The notes: a model not told the origin generated them from the letters alone. A stretch of 64,000 nucleotides of DNA from JANNBN01 sp963763885 (GCA_963763885.1 CAVXQD010000003.1:434001-498000); one strand, 5' to 3'; shown: positions 33,559 through 44,439, counted from the stretch's first letter. Translations and numbers: made by a program.

Positions 33559-34482
33559 CTAGTGGTTTCGCCAACCGGAGCCGAGGGGGACGACGGGACC
33601 AAAGCCAATCTCGCGGTGGCCGTTGGTGCACGGTGAGCCCTCGGCAACCCACAAGCGGGGAATCCGCCCGAGTTGGAGCTCCGCAATGATGGACGCGGTA
33701 GTGACCATCTCATCGGTGTGCGACCCAAACGGGTGCTCGGCTGAGCCGACATGCATGCACACAGACCATCCGTCTGCCCCGGCGTGGCTGCGGAGCAGAT
33801 CGGTGATGCCAAGGCGGTCAACCCGATGCTCGGCAAGCACCCGACGGGACTCCATCAGGCGTGGATCCACCAACTGCTCAACCGGCGCATCGAGGTGTCG
33901 GTGCATCTGGTCGAACTCGGGGATGGTGGTGCGGTTTGACATGGCGTACGTGCGCTCAACCTGGTCTGCCATCCACTCGTCTCCGCTGGTCTCTACAACC
34001 CATGCCTCTTCGGGGTCAGCAAGCAGAAACGACGACCAATACGGTTTGCGGCTCATGGTGGCCGAATCGAAGCAGCTCCCACCCTGGTCGTAGCGCTCCA
34101 ACAGCTCGGTGAGGATTGCGACACCGGCGGCAGCATCGGGAGCCCGCTCCAAGGTGAGGCGTACGAGGTCCATTCCCGTGAGTGCATCGGGGTAGGGCCG
34201 AGGGTCTTTGGTGGTGGTGATGCGGTGGTTGCCAACCGCCACGCCGGCCTCGTTGACGCCGTGCTCGAACCCCCAACCCCACGCTGGCCTGCTGCCGATT
34301 ATCGCAAACGTCTCGTCTGGCTCGGCCTCGACCGTGATGTATGTGCACGTCCGTTCGCCGCGTGCCTCAACCGCTGAATGAAACTCCAACACCTGCTTCT
34401 CGGATGCGGGTCTGTCGCTGTTCTTGGCGAACAGCGTTGGCCCACCGGTTGCCGCTGGAAGCGCGACGACCGAGTCACACAC
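33559..34482 (-). CDS. C69-family dipeptidase / secernin-like Ntn hydrolase
   Basis: A 307-residue N-terminal-nucleophile hydrolase of the secernin/C69 group. Choosing the GTG at 34482 gives an N terminus M-CDSVVALPAATGG, with Cys2 becoming the nucleophile after methionine removal, and LFAKNSDRP as the family signature. AWGWGFEHGVNEAGVAVGNH is also typical. The gene overlaps the end of the S9 peptidase gene upstream by 8 bases, so the two peptidases are made together and probably complete the breakdown of peptides. Confidence 0.9.
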   Translation of the reverse strand: MCDSVVALPAATGGPTLFAKNSDRPASEKQVLEFHSAVEARGERTCTYITVEAEPDETFAIIGSRPAWGWGFEHGVNEAGVAVGNHRITTTKDPRPYPDALTGMDLVRLTLERAPDAAAGVAILTELLERYDQGGSCFDSATMSRKPYWSSFLLADPEEAWVVETSGDEWMADQVERTYAMSNRTTIPEFDQMHRHLDAPVEQLVDPRLMESRRVLAEHRVDRLGITDLLRSHAGADGWSVCMHVGSAEHPFGSHTDEMVTTASIIAELQLGRIPRLWVAEGSPCTNGHREIGFGPVVPLGSGWRNH

Positions 34483-36682
34483 GCGTTGGGCCTCCGAGGT
34501 GCCTGCGGAGAAAATCGACCTGAAGCAGCAACATGTTTTCTGCAACCTCTTCTTGGGGAGTCATGTGGGTGACTCCCGACAACGGAATCACCTCGTGCGG
34601 CACTCCAGCGGCCACCAAGGCTGACGAGAAACGCAGTGTATTCGCAGCCACAACATTGTCGTCAGCCAATCCATGAATCAACTGCACCGGCCGGGTGAGT
34701 GACGGTGCAAGGTCCATGAGCGATGACTGGGCGTATGGCGCGTCGTCCTCGTCAGGGTTGCCGAGGTATCGCTCGGTGTATCCGGTGTCGTAGAGGCGCC
34801 AATCAATGACGGGTGCGCCGACGACGGCGCAATGAAACACATCGGGGCGTTTCAGCACGGCAAGCGCTGCGGTGTATCCGCCGAAGCTCCACCCGCGGAT
34901 GCCCACTCTGGAGAGGTCAAGTTGCGCAAAGTTGGCTCCGGCTTCAAGCAAGCCGATGACCTGGTCCGCAAGGACGGGTCCGGCAAAATCGAGGTGAACT
35001 GCGCGTTCAAACGCAGGGCCGATGCCGGGTGTACCTCTGCCATCAACGATGACAACAGCGAACCCTTGGTCAGCCAGCCACTGGCTGGAGGCCATTGCGG
35101 CTTTGGTAGCAATCACCCTTGGAGCGTGCGGACCGGCGTAGGGGTCCATGAGAACAGGAAGCCGAACGCCTTCTTGTCGCAACGCCGGATCAGACGGCAA
35201 GAGGACCGCCACTGGGAGCTTGCGGATGCCGGCCTGCAGGAAAATTGGTTGCGGGTCCACCGTTGGCGATTCGGCCATGTTTGCGATGACGCCGATCCGA
35301 CGACCCGCGTGCACGACAATGTGCTCAGCGCGCTGACGATCGAGCGAAGCGGAGCGGATAAGAACCGTGGCGTCGTTGGCGGCCAGCACGGAGTGCATGC
35401 CAGCCTCTTGCACACCTCCTGCAAGGACGGTGACCCCGTCGATACCGGTGCTGATGACACTGCGGTGCATAGACCCGTGTTTGGTGTCCACCACGCTGCA
35501 GATTGCAGAGCCCGAATCCGAGACGTGCGAGACGGTCTCAATCACGTACTGCGGATGGCTGATGGGCGACGTCAGGCCAGGAGCGATGAGCACCAGCGAG
35601 CGAGTCCCTTCGATACTCTCGTCGGACCCGTCTGGCCCTACGGAATCAACCGTATGGACAAGACCCGCATCGGACAATGCCGGCGTGCCAGGAACAAGCT
35701 CCACCCACACCGGGTCTGTGACCTCGTGGCGCACTGAACACGTGCCGTCGGGCTGGACGACGATGACACACTGGTGAGTCTGCGAACGGTCCAGCGTGGT
35801 GACGAGCAACCCGCGGTCGGTCCATGAAACGGCGAGCAGATACTCCATGTCTGGATGTGCTTCGCGTAGCTGCGCCTCCACCGTGGAGCCATCGGTTGCG
35901 ACGAGCCACAAACTCACCACCGCGTTGTCTGTACCGGCCACGGGGTATCGGTGGGCAACTGGCTGTTGGCCCGGGTTAGCCGGGTCTGCGATCCACCAAG
36001 TTTGGACCGGGGTGTTGTCGACCCTGGCAACGGCAAGGTGGCGGGAGTCTGGCGACCACCAGAAGCCACGGAATCGGTTGAACTCTTCTGCTGCGTTGAA
36101 GTCCGCCAAACCCCAGGTGATATCTGGGTTGGCGTCGTTTGCCAGCACCATGTCTGCACCCGCCACATGCTGGACGTGCAGGTCGCCGTCGTGGATATAC
36201 GCAACAAAGTCGGCGTCCGCAGAAATCTGCGGATCGAACGATCCGTCCGGCGTGTCGAGGAGGCGGTGAAACGCCTCGCCCGATGGCGAGGAAATGTCTG
36301 CGAGGACGATTTCGCCGGCCAACGAGAATGCGGCAAAACGGCCATCGGCCGAGAGCGAATAGCTGGTGATGCCGCTTGCCTGCTCTCGCATGCGTTCCCG
36401 ACGCGCAAGTTCTGCTGCTGACAACTCTGAAGTGCCATGACTGATTTTGCTGGGGTCGAAGAGCAGTTGTTCCGAACCCAACGATCCGTTGGGAGCAATT
36501 GCCACCCGCCACAGGCAATTGGTGGGATTCGAGCCGCCATCGCTGCGAAGGAACGTGATGCCAAGCGGGGTGATCTGCGCAGTGCGCGGTTCTCCGCAGG
36601 TGAAACGCCTCGTTCTGGCGTACTGCCTGGGGTAGGAGTCTGACGAAGCCACGTGCGGTTCGGGATTCGTCGGTTGCGTCAC
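34475..36682 (-). CDS. S9 family peptidase, dipeptidyl-peptidase IV-like
   Basis: A 735-residue prolyl-oligopeptidase-family enzyme. The N-terminal propeller (about 1-480) includes AAEEFNRFRGFWWSPDSR, which matches the glutamate pair that holds the peptide N terminus in DPP IV enzymes. The C-terminal hydrolase domain has GWSFGGY with Ser599, GLADDNV with Asp674 and GVTHM with His706, a complete triad. There is no signal peptide, so it likely acts in the cytoplasm. It should release dipeptides from proline-containing peptides, with the downstream C69 dipeptidase finishing the job. Confidence 0.92.
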   Translation of the reverse strand: MTQPTNPEPHVASSDSYPRQYARTRRFTCGEPRTAQITPLGITFLRSDGGSNPTNCLWRVAIAPNGSLGSEQLLFDPSKISHGTSELSAAELARRERMREQASGITSYSLSADGRFAAFSLAGEIVLADISSPSGEAFHRLLDTPDGSFDPQISADADFVAYIHDGDLHVQHVAGADMVLANDANPDITWGLADFNAAEEFNRFRGFWWSPDSRHLAVARVDNTPVQTWWIADPANPGQQPVAHRYPVAGTDNAVVSLWLVATDGSTVEAQLREAHPDMEYLLAVSWTDRGLLVTTLDRSQTHQCVIVVQPDGTCSVRHEVTDPVWVELVPGTPALSDAGLVHTVDSVGPDGSDESIEGTRSLVLIAPGLTSPISHPQYVIETVSHVSDSGSAICSVVDTKHGSMHRSVISTGIDGVTVLAGGVQEAGMHSVLAANDATVLIRSASLDRQRAEHIVVHAGRRIGVIANMAESPTVDPQPIFLQAGIRKLPVAVLLPSDPALRQEGVRLPVLMDPYAGPHAPRVIATKAAMASSQWLADQGFAVVIVDGRGTPGIGPAFERAVHLDFAGPVLADQVIGLLEAGANFAQLDLSRVGIRGWSFGGYTAALAVLKRPDVFHCAVVGAPVIDWRLYDTGYTERYLGNPDEDDAPYAQSSLMDLAPSLTRPVQLIHGLADDNVVAANTLRFSSALVAAGVPHEVIPLSGVTHMTPQEEVAENMLLLQVDFLRRHLGGPTRV

Positions 36683-36743
36683 ATGGAGAAATGTACCGAA
36701 CCCGTCAAGGCCTAGTGACCGTTTGCAGTGACGCGCCGTCTGA

Positions 36744-36799
36744 ATGGTTGCTCCACCTCGGGTTCACTCCGTCCCTCCGTTCACCGCTCGGCCGCGCCC
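36744..36799. repeat. Interspersed repeat copy that supplies the PfkB gene stop codon
   Basis: One copy of the repeat (ATGGTTGCTCCACCTCGG ... CTCGGCCGCGCCC) with the short core TTCACTCCGTCCCTCCG. It overlaps the 3' end of the sugar-kinase-like gene: the last codons GCG GCC GAG CGG TGA of that gene are repeat sequence. It therefore also lies between the S9 peptidase start (36682) and that stop. Confidence 0.9.
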
Positions 36800-37674
36800 G
36801 CTGGCGCCGCTCCAAGCGTTGCGACGGCCGACGCCGCAAGGTTGCTGCCTGCTGTCAACGCCTCTAAGAGCGACGCGCCAGCGACGAGTGCGCAGATCAG
36901 CCCTGCTGCAAACGCGTCGCCCGCCCCGGTGGGATCTACCAAGGGCGCTGGCGCTGCGGGAACCCGCAACGGGCCCGTTGTCCGACTTGACGCCGTAGCT
37001 CCGTCAGCGCCGCAGGTAACCACAACTGTGGTGGCGAGGCCAAGGAGGTTGTGGGCCGCTGCAGCCGGGTCGGCGCCGGTGAGCTCCCTGGCTTCTTGCT
37101 CATTGGGCAGTAACAGATGCACGCCGTTGAGCAACGAGCGAAATCCCGTTTGGCCGATGGCGATGATTTCTGCGACGGAAGCGGGGTCGACGCTGATGGG
37201 AATTTGCAGCTGGTCACATCGTTCACGTAAGCGCGCATAGCAAGCTCGTCCCTTGATGCTTGCCAGCAAATACCCGGAGATGTGGCACCACGCCACATCG
37301 GTGAGATCTGTTGCGTCGGCGGCTGCTTGGTCAAGTTCCGCGGCGGCGCCGCGCTGTGTAAGGAAGGACCGGTCCTCGCCAGCGGGGTCAACCACCACCA
37401 CGATGCGCGCCACGGGAGCGTCGACAGTGACGAGGGTGGGCTGCACCCCCGAGTTGCGGAGATGCGCGCTGTGGTCTACCGGGTCGTGGGTGCTGACCGC
37501 GGCAAGCAGCTTCACCGACGGGACGCCGGCACGAACCAGCCAGCGCGCAACGTTGGCACCCTGCCCGCCCGGTGTGTCGGTGATTGAAGCTGGAGCGTCT
37601 GTTCCCACAGCAAGCGGCGAGTGCAGTCGCACAACGGTGTCCGTGAGGACGTCCCCGACTACCAGGACGGACAT
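36781..37674 (-). CDS. PfkB/ribokinase-family carbohydrate or nucleoside kinase
   Basis: A 297-residue kinase of the ribokinase superfamily. The N-terminal motif is DTPGGQGANVARWLVRAG; the C-terminal PfkB signature DPTGAGDAFAAG contains the catalytic Asp. LLPNEQEARELTG is the usual central motif. The specific sugar is unknown. Its final residues AGAAER and stop come from the interspersed repeat, so the native C terminus may have been replaced. The ATG at 37674 overlaps the stop of nfo (a GTG three bases earlier is also possible), so it is co-translated with the DNA-repair gene. Confidence 0.88.
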   Translation of the reverse strand: MSVLVVGDVLTDTVVRLHSPLAVGTDAPASITDTPGGQGANVARWLVRAGVPSVKLLAAVSTHDPVDHSAHLRNSGVQPTLVTVDAPVARIVVVVDPAGEDRSFLTQRGAAAELDQAAADATDLTDVAWCHISGYLLASIKGRACYARLRERCDQLQIPISVDPASVAEIIAIGQTGFRSLLNGVHLLLPNEQEARELTGADPAAAAHNLLGLATTVVVTCGADGATASSRTTGPLRVPAAPAPLVDPTGAGDAFAAGLICALVAGASLLEALTAGSNLAASAVATLGAAPAGAAER

Positions 37675-38447
37675 CACCGTTTGACGTATTGCTTCAGGAA
37701 TCCCACATCGGACGCCAGGCCGGCGTCGGGCGTCTCACAAATGACGGGAGCGTGCGCCAACTCAACCAGCTCAACGAGCATGCGTGGTGAGATCTGGTTG
37801 TCCGTGTCCATCATGCTGAAGTTCTGGTGGCGGTCTTTGCCGGAACCTTCGTTGTCACGCGAGCCGTTGCAGTGCACGAGGTCGATGCGACCGGTGATGG
37901 ATCGGACGCGTTCGATGGAGCCGGCGAGTTCTTCGCCGGAAGCATGTGTGTGGCACGTATCGAAGCAGAACCCCAGGCGCGGGTCGTCACCGATTGCTTC
38001 CCACAAGCGTGCGAGCGTGTCCCATTTGCGGGCCATGGCGAAGTCGCCGCCTGCGGTGTTTTCCAGATACACCGTCATGTCGGTCTCCAACGAATCAAGC
38101 GCCTTTTTCCAGCGAACGATGCCCTCTGGAATGTCGTCCGCGCTACGAACGTGGCCGCCGTGTACCACCACAGCCTTGGCGTTGATCTGTGTGGCAGCGT
38201 CGCAGCACTGTTGCAGCACCTTGCGTGACGGGATGCGGATCTTGTTGTCAGCGCTGGCAAGGTTCACGATGTACGGCGAGTGCACGTACACGTCGATGCC
38301 GCTGGCCTTGATCTGCTCGGCGTCTTCACGCGGCGGCGGCATCTTCCAACTCTGCGGGTCTCCACAAAACATTTGGATGCACTCAGACCCGGTCTCCTGT
38401 GCGGCGATGATGGGATCTTTGTCTCGGACGTGCGCACCGATCAGCAT
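37674..38447 (-). CDS. nfo: Endonuclease IV (apurinic/apyrimidinic endonuclease)
   Basis: A 257-residue TIM-barrel deoxyribonuclease IV that cuts DNA 5' of abasic sites with a three-zinc centre. MLIGAHVRD, VVVHGGHVRS, MTVYLENTAGG, LGFCFDTCHTHASG and LVHCNGSRD match the metal-ligand blocks. It is slightly shorter than E. coli Nfo (285) but complete for actinobacterial forms. It is followed, with overlapping stop and start, by the PfkB-family kinase gene. Confidence 0.9.
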   Translation of the reverse strand: MLIGAHVRDKDPIIAAQETGSECIQMFCGDPQSWKMPPPREDAEQIKASGIDVYVHSPYIVNLASADNKIRIPSRKVLQQCCDAATQINAKAVVVHGGHVRSADDIPEGIVRWKKALDSLETDMTVYLENTAGGDFAMARKWDTLARLWEAIGDDPRLGFCFDTCHTHASGEELAGSIERVRSITGRIDLVHCNGSRDNEGSGKDRHQNFSMMDTDNQISPRMLVELVELAHAPVICETPDAGLASDVGFLKQYVKR

Positions 38448-38510
38448 GAAGTCGAGATTACCTGCGCGGTGCCACCAGCAAACCTCGTTGCGGGTTTGGC
38501 TCGACCGGGG

Positions 38511-40823
38511 CTACGTCGGGGGCTGTGGAGCAGGTGGCGGTTGCGGCTCAGGGAGGGTGGGAACAGGGTCCCCTGGAACACTGACGGGGGGAGCGGTGAC
38601 CGGTGGCTCACCTGTCACGGGAGGAGCGGTTGGCAGCGGGAGGGTGGGCGACGCAGTCGGGGCAGTCGGGGCAGTCGGGGGCGCGAGAAGGGTCGAGGTG
38701 GAGAGCACCGTTGCCAGCACAGTCGTCGACGTGGACCGTGGTGGGCGGGTGGCACGGGCGGTGGACACAATCGACGTTGACGTGCTGGCACCGGGCGGCA
38801 GCGTGGTTGTGCTGGTGGTTGTGGTGCTGGTTGTCGGCGAAGCCGATGCAGCAGCGGAGGGCGACACGGAAGGCACAAGGTCTTCAACGGTGGAACGAAG
38901 TAAGTCCGTGTAGGCAAGCGCTCCCTCTGGCGTGAGGTGAAAGCCGTCTCGTTCAAACCATCCGCGGTGCCCGCTTGATAACGCGGACCAATCGGCAATT
39001 CGGGCGTCTCGGCGCATCTTGGTGACAGAGCGAATTCGAGCGTTGGCCGTGCCTTCGTAACGTCGTGGCACGCTGACGGTGACAAGCACAACCGTGGAGA
39101 TGTTGCGCGTCGAATCGATCACACGCTTCAGCGTTGCTACCTCGGGTGCACCGTTGTTTCCAAGGTGAATGATCAGAACCTTTGGTGGAACAGCAGATGT
39201 TGCGAAGCGTTCTAGTTCTTCGGGCACGCTGAACCACGAACGAGACGGTTCGGCATCCACGGTGACCTGTTGGCCGAACGATCGCTTGATGCGGCTGGCC
39301 GCACCAAGCATTACGGAGTCACCAATGGTGAGAACCGTGCCTGCCTCGGGTGGGATGGTGGTTGTGGTCGCTGTGACTTCGAGACCGGAATCCAAACCGA
39401 CCTCTGGATCGCCTCCGGTACCGACTCCTGCACCGTCGGCGCCGCCAGCAGAATCGGCACGGTTGTCGACATCCGTGTCACTTTCTGTTGCTGAATCGTT
39501 GAGGCCGGGTTGTTGGCCGTCTTGGTACCCATCTTGCAAGTCGGCTTGAGGGTCGGCTTGCAAGTCGGCTTGGTCTCCGCCTTGAGGTTCGTCCGAAGCG
39601 AGGGTCTGGTCGCTGCCGGCGTCGTCGAGAGCGAGTTCCGCGTCGATGGAACCCGGGCGCGCAGCGATGACGCCTACGTTGATTCCAGCGGCCCCAACAA
39701 TCAACAGACAGACGACTGCAGACGCCACAGCGGTTCGCGCACCCATGGCCAACTGGGTGCCGTGTCTCACCTCGCGAAGGCTTCGCTTCATGAACTGCGT
39801 TTCGACCAACCGATATGAAAGTTCAGCCAGGAGAAGGCTGACCGCAATCCGGCCGGGGTTAACCCACCAACCGTTGAGATCGACGCGTGGACGCATCATC
39901 TGGAAGACCGGCCAATGGAACAGATATAACCCGTAGGAACGTGTGCCGAGCCACACAAAGGCCCTGTTGCCCATCACCCCGTTCAGCGCCGCCGCCGCTG
40001 GTGACGCCGCTGCCACGATGGCCAACAACGTTGCAGCGTCCACCAGGAGGAAGCCGCCCGGATAGAGCCACGTCGTCTCTGCCGATAGTGACCACCCGGC
40101 CCAGGCCAGAGCGGCGATGCCAAGCACCCCAAAGATCGAGGTGACGTGACGTCCGGTTAACAGCCGTGGCCATGCCGCAACAGCAAACGCAAGGGTGGCT
40201 CCAGCCAGGAGCCCCGATGCCCTGGTGTCTGTGCCGACGTAAGCGCGCGTGGTATCTGTCACGCCGCGTTGCACAACCCACATGAGCAAGGCGCTGAGGC
40301 CTGCACCGCCGAATGCGACTGCCGCAGCGACATGGCGGCGGAGTCGAAGTAGGAACAGCATGACCAGCGGCCACACGGCGTAGAACTGCTCTTCCACCGC
40401 CAGGGACCACAGGTGGCGCAGCAGCGGTGGCCGAAGCGCTGCTTCGAAGTACGACTGGCCGAAAATCAACTGCCACCAGTTGCTGATGTACAGCAATGCG
40501 CCAACGGCATCTCTCGGAAAGCTGCTGGCAGCGTCTGTCGCAACAAACGGGATGCAGACCAGTACGAACAACAGCAAGGCGACAACGGCAGGAAGAAGGC
40601 GCCGAAAGCGGCGCATCCAGAACGACTTGAGCGCGATGCGTCCAGCAGCGTCGTGTTCTCGGATGAGTAGCCCGGTAATGAGGTATCCGCTGATGACGAA
40701 GAACACCTCTACGCCCAGGAAACCGCCAGCAAACTGTGGAAGTTCCAGGTGATAGGCCAACACCGCGGCAACCGAAATAGCTCGTAATCCGTCTATCGCC
40801 CGAATGCGGTTGCCTCTCGACAT
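38511..40823 (-). CDS. OafA/YrhL-type membrane acyltransferase with C-terminal SGNH domain
   Basis: A 770-residue protein. Residues 1-370 form an acyltransferase-3 membrane domain with about ten helices: RAIDGLRAISVAAVLAYH, FFVISGYLITGLL and LRHLWSLAVEEQFYAVWPLV. An acidic Gln/Asp-rich stretch with short repeats (ADLQADPQADLQDGYQDG) leads to a periplasmic SGNH-like domain (about 490-640: LTIGDSVMLGAA, IIHLGNNGAP, RDGFHLTPEGALAY). A Thr/Ser/Pro tail of about 115 residues ends the protein. Such enzymes O-acylate cell-surface glycans. The tail resembles the stalks of the secreted proteins in this window. Confidence 0.9.
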   Translation of the reverse strand: MSRGNRIRAIDGLRAISVAAVLAYHLELPQFAGGFLGVEVFFVISGYLITGLLIREHDAAGRIALKSFWMRRFRRLLPAVVALLLFVLVCIPFVATDAASSFPRDAVGALLYISNWWQLIFGQSYFEAALRPPLLRHLWSLAVEEQFYAVWPLVMLFLLRLRRHVAAAVAFGGAGLSALLMWVVQRGVTDTTRAYVGTDTRASGLLAGATLAFAVAAWPRLLTGRHVTSIFGVLGIAALAWAGWSLSAETTWLYPGGFLLVDAATLLAIVAAASPAAAALNGVMGNRAFVWLGTRSYGLYLFHWPVFQMMRPRVDLNGWWVNPGRIAVSLLLAELSYRLVETQFMKRSLREVRHGTQLAMGARTAVASAVVCLLIVGAAGINVGVIAARPGSIDAELALDDAGSDQTLASDEPQGGDQADLQADPQADLQDGYQDGQQPGLNDSATESDTDVDNRADSAGGADGAGVGTGGDPEVGLDSGLEVTATTTTIPPEAGTVLTIGDSVMLGAASRIKRSFGQQVTVDAEPSRSWFSVPEELERFATSAVPPKVLIIHLGNNGAPEVATLKRVIDSTRNISTVVLVTVSVPRRYEGTANARIRSVTKMRRDARIADWSALSSGHRGWFERDGFHLTPEGALAYTDLLRSTVEDLVPSVSPSAAASASPTTSTTTTSTTTLPPGASTSTSIVSTARATRPPRSTSTTVLATVLSTSTLLAPPTAPTAPTASPTLPLPTAPPVTGEPPVTAPPVSVPGDPVPTLPEPQPPPAPQPPT

Positions 40824-40923
40824 ACGGTTATCAGAGTAGGGGCACACCACTACCGAGGTGGTTCGGTCGAAAGATGGTTTGGCGAGCAATTCGTTAGCAG
40901 GCCAGGAGGGCCGAGTGGGGTTG

Positions 40924-42420
40924 CTAGGCCTGTGGGCGGCGGATACCTGAGTAAACGCACACCACATCTTCCGCGTCGGCAATCTGTCCTGCTCGGCGAA
41001 GAGCTAGCACTCCGGCAAGACCTGCAGTGCCCGTTTCATCCGCTACCGACCCGCTGATGGTGTTGGCTTCCAATAGCGTGTCGTCGTCCACCACAACGGG
41101 CCACCCGCCCGTGCAGATCATGGCGCCGACCAACGCAAACCAGTCATAGGTTTCGTCGTCGAGGATGCCGCCCGCCACGCTTTCGGGGATCTCTTCCCAT
41201 GCCCACATATGCGACGCACGGTTGGCAACAGCAAACTGCAACGCTTGCGTGGTGGCGTCGGCTGCGTCGGGCTGTGTGAGGCGCTGTGCAACTAAGGCGT
41301 CCATGGCGTGGTCGTCGTAGCGCATACCGTCAGCGCGCAGATCTTCCTCGCCCAAGGCTGCCAGCGCGCGGTTGGCAACGGCGGCCCAAGCGCGTCGGAG
41401 CGGCGCCGCACCATCGGCCTGCACCACGTGAATGGGCGGGAGTTCCTGGATCATTCCGAGATGTACGCCGTGGCCAAGCCCGCGCATGAGCGACGTTGCG
41501 AACGCACCACCGCCACAATGGATGACTACCCGAGTAGGCCGAAGGCCCATCACTGCGAACTGATCCACAAGCTCGTGACCGATGGTGTTGCCGCCGTCGA
41601 TGGTGAGCCCGTTCTCGTTGCCCTGCACACAGAACGGAAGGGCGCCTCGCTTGAGCGCTGCATGAAAGCCGTGCACGCATGGGTCTCCGGGAGGGGAGTC
41701 CGGCGTGCGTTGCATGCGGTTGAGCGTTGCGCCAAGCGACTCCAGGCGTGCAAGCACGGAAGCCTTGGCGTCGGTTGGCACGAACACCTCCACGGGCCGC
41801 CGGGCGGCCTTCGCGATGGTTGCGGCTGCAAGCGCAGCGTTGCCGCACGATGCAATGGCTAGCCGCTTGGACACCGGGACGCGTTCAACGTCGAGGTGGA
41901 TGGCAAGACCCATGAGGTGGCGACCCTTGTGACTGCCGGACACATTGCCGGTTTCGTCCTTCGCCCAGATCCGTACTCCCAGCGCATCGGACGCACTGTC
42001 GCTCACATCGAAGGGCGTGATGACAAACCCGTGTGTGATGGGTTGCTCCACCTCGGGTTCAACTCCGATCCCTCCGTTCACCACTCGGCCGCGCCCGTGC
42101 CCTGAATCCACGTTGCCCACGGCTTGATCCAAGCGTCCAACCCGGTCGATGTATTGCTGATCCGTCAGCCCGCGTGCACGGGCTAGCCAGTAGCTGTGGT
42201 GCAGCGTGCGATAACGGATGAACGGGTTGATGTTTGGATCTGTTGGCCACTGCGTGACCCCGTTGGTGTGCGGCTCCCACACCAACACGTGATCGATGCG
42301 AGTTGCCCTGTCTGCGTTGGGACATCGGAACCCGGCCTCGGCTCCGCCGCTGAGCGGGTCGAGTGGGTCGACCAATGCTGCGCAGCCGGTGCAACGCAAG
42401 GTAACGCCGACAGTACTCAT
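40924..42420 (-). CDS. Threonine synthase/dehydratase-like PLP enzyme carrying an in-frame repeat insertion
   Basis: A 498-residue fold-type II PLP enzyme. The N terminus (LRCTGC ... FRCPN) is a zinc-ribbon-like knuckle seen in threonine-synthase relatives. The PLP lysine is in GNVSGSHKGRHLMG, and VVIHCGGGAFATS binds the phosphate. Between VGNVDSGHG and HGFVITPF a 22-residue stretch (GRGRVVNGGIGVEPEVEQP) is encoded by one copy of the interspersed repeat. The reaction is not certain: beta-elimination or replacement on an amino acid. A second PLP enzyme gene lies upstream on the same strand, so they may share a pathway. Confidence 0.82.
   Translation of the reverse strand: MSTVGVTLRCTGCAALVDPLDPLSGGAEAGFRCPNADRATRIDHVLVWEPHTNGVTQWPTDPNINPFIRYRTLHHSYWLARARGLTDQQYIDRVGRLDQAVGNVDSGHGRGRVVNGGIGVEPEVEQPITHGFVITPFDVSDSASDALGVRIWAKDETGNVSGSHKGRHLMGLAIHLDVERVPVSKRLAIASCGNAALAAATIAKAARRPVEVFVPTDAKASVLARLESLGATLNRMQRTPDSPPGDPCVHGFHAALKRGALPFCVQGNENGLTIDGGNTIGHELVDQFAVMGLRPTRVVIHCGGGAFATSLMRGLGHGVHLGMIQELPPIHVVQADGAAPLRRAWAAVANRALAALGEEDLRADGMRYDDHAMDALVAQRLTQPDAADATTQALQFAVANRASHMWAWEEIPESVAGGILDDETYDWFALVGAMICTGGWPVVVDDDTLLEANTISGSVADETGTAGLAGVLALRRAGQIADAEDVVCVYSGIRRPQA
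42034..42099. repeat. 66-bp in-frame repeat insertion with 6-bp target duplication
   Basis: One repeat copy lies inside the PLP enzyme gene. CCCGTG occurs at 42028-42033 and again at 42094-42099, bounding a 66-base insertion that includes one duplicate. The copy is oriented opposite to the gene, unlike the esterase copies. Like those, it has TTCAACTCCGATCCCTCCG, two bases longer than most intergenic copies, which keeps frame and removes the TGA present in the antisense reading of the short form. Confidence 0.92.
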
Positions 42421-42505
42421 CGCGTTGAGTTACTCATGGCTTGAGTTACTCATGGCGTTCCCGTGGTCATCGCTGGCATCGTCGGCGTAATCGTCGTCGG
42501 CGTAA

Positions 42506-44080
<1,575 letters not shown>

Positions 44081-44127
44081 ACTGGTACACGGATTTCGCG
44101 CCGTCGAACGAATGTGATCGGTTCCAA

Positions 44128-44163
44128 GGGTTTGCTCACCCCGGTGTCACTCCATCCCTCCTG
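44128..44163. repeat. Degenerate interspersed-repeat copy
   Basis: GGGTTTGCTCACC at 44128 followed by CACTCCATCCCTCCTG keeps the first two thirds of the repeat core but lacks the CTCGGCCGCGCCC end. It lies in the 359-base divergent gap between the PLP enzyme gene (starts 44080) and the enoyl-CoA hydratase gene (starts 44440), next to a set of 21-bp repeats. Confidence 0.7.
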
Positions 44164-44250
44164 ATGGTGCGATGTTCGCTGCCTCTGCTCCAACCTTGGT
44201 TCCCTAGCAACCAACCCACCCGAAAATCCTCGATCTCACGCCGAATATCG

Positions 44251-44313
44251 CAACGTTGGTTGCTATCGGCCCAACGTTGGTTGCTGGAAGTCCAACGTTG
44301 GTTCCGGATGCCT
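44251..44313. repeat. Three 21-bp direct repeats in a divergent promoter region
   Basis: CAACGTTGGTTGCT at 44251 and 44272, and CAACGTTGGTTCC at 44293, are exactly 21 bases apart, with a weaker copy, CAACCTTGGTTCC, at 44191. Each contains the palindrome CAACGTTG. Two-helical-turn spacing between divergent genes suggests a regulator bound on one DNA face. The repeats also read as a heptad in two frames, but no ribosome site or start supports coding. The rest of 44081-44439 holds no gene. Confidence 0.85.
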
Positions 44314-44439
44314 AAACGTGGGCCGAGGTGGCGATCATCTCGGCAAACAACACGAGGTTCAACTTGCAGGTCCCGGGGGTCCGATGCGTTTCGAACGGAC
44401 CTTCGCGGAACTTCGGTCCCTTTGTGGAAGCATCGGGTC

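Noticed and set aside
44164..44439. N-terminal extension of the enoyl-CoA hydratase gene
   Set aside because: It translates the 21-bp repeats into a Trp/Arg-rich sequence with no relatives; the crotonase fold begins at 44440.
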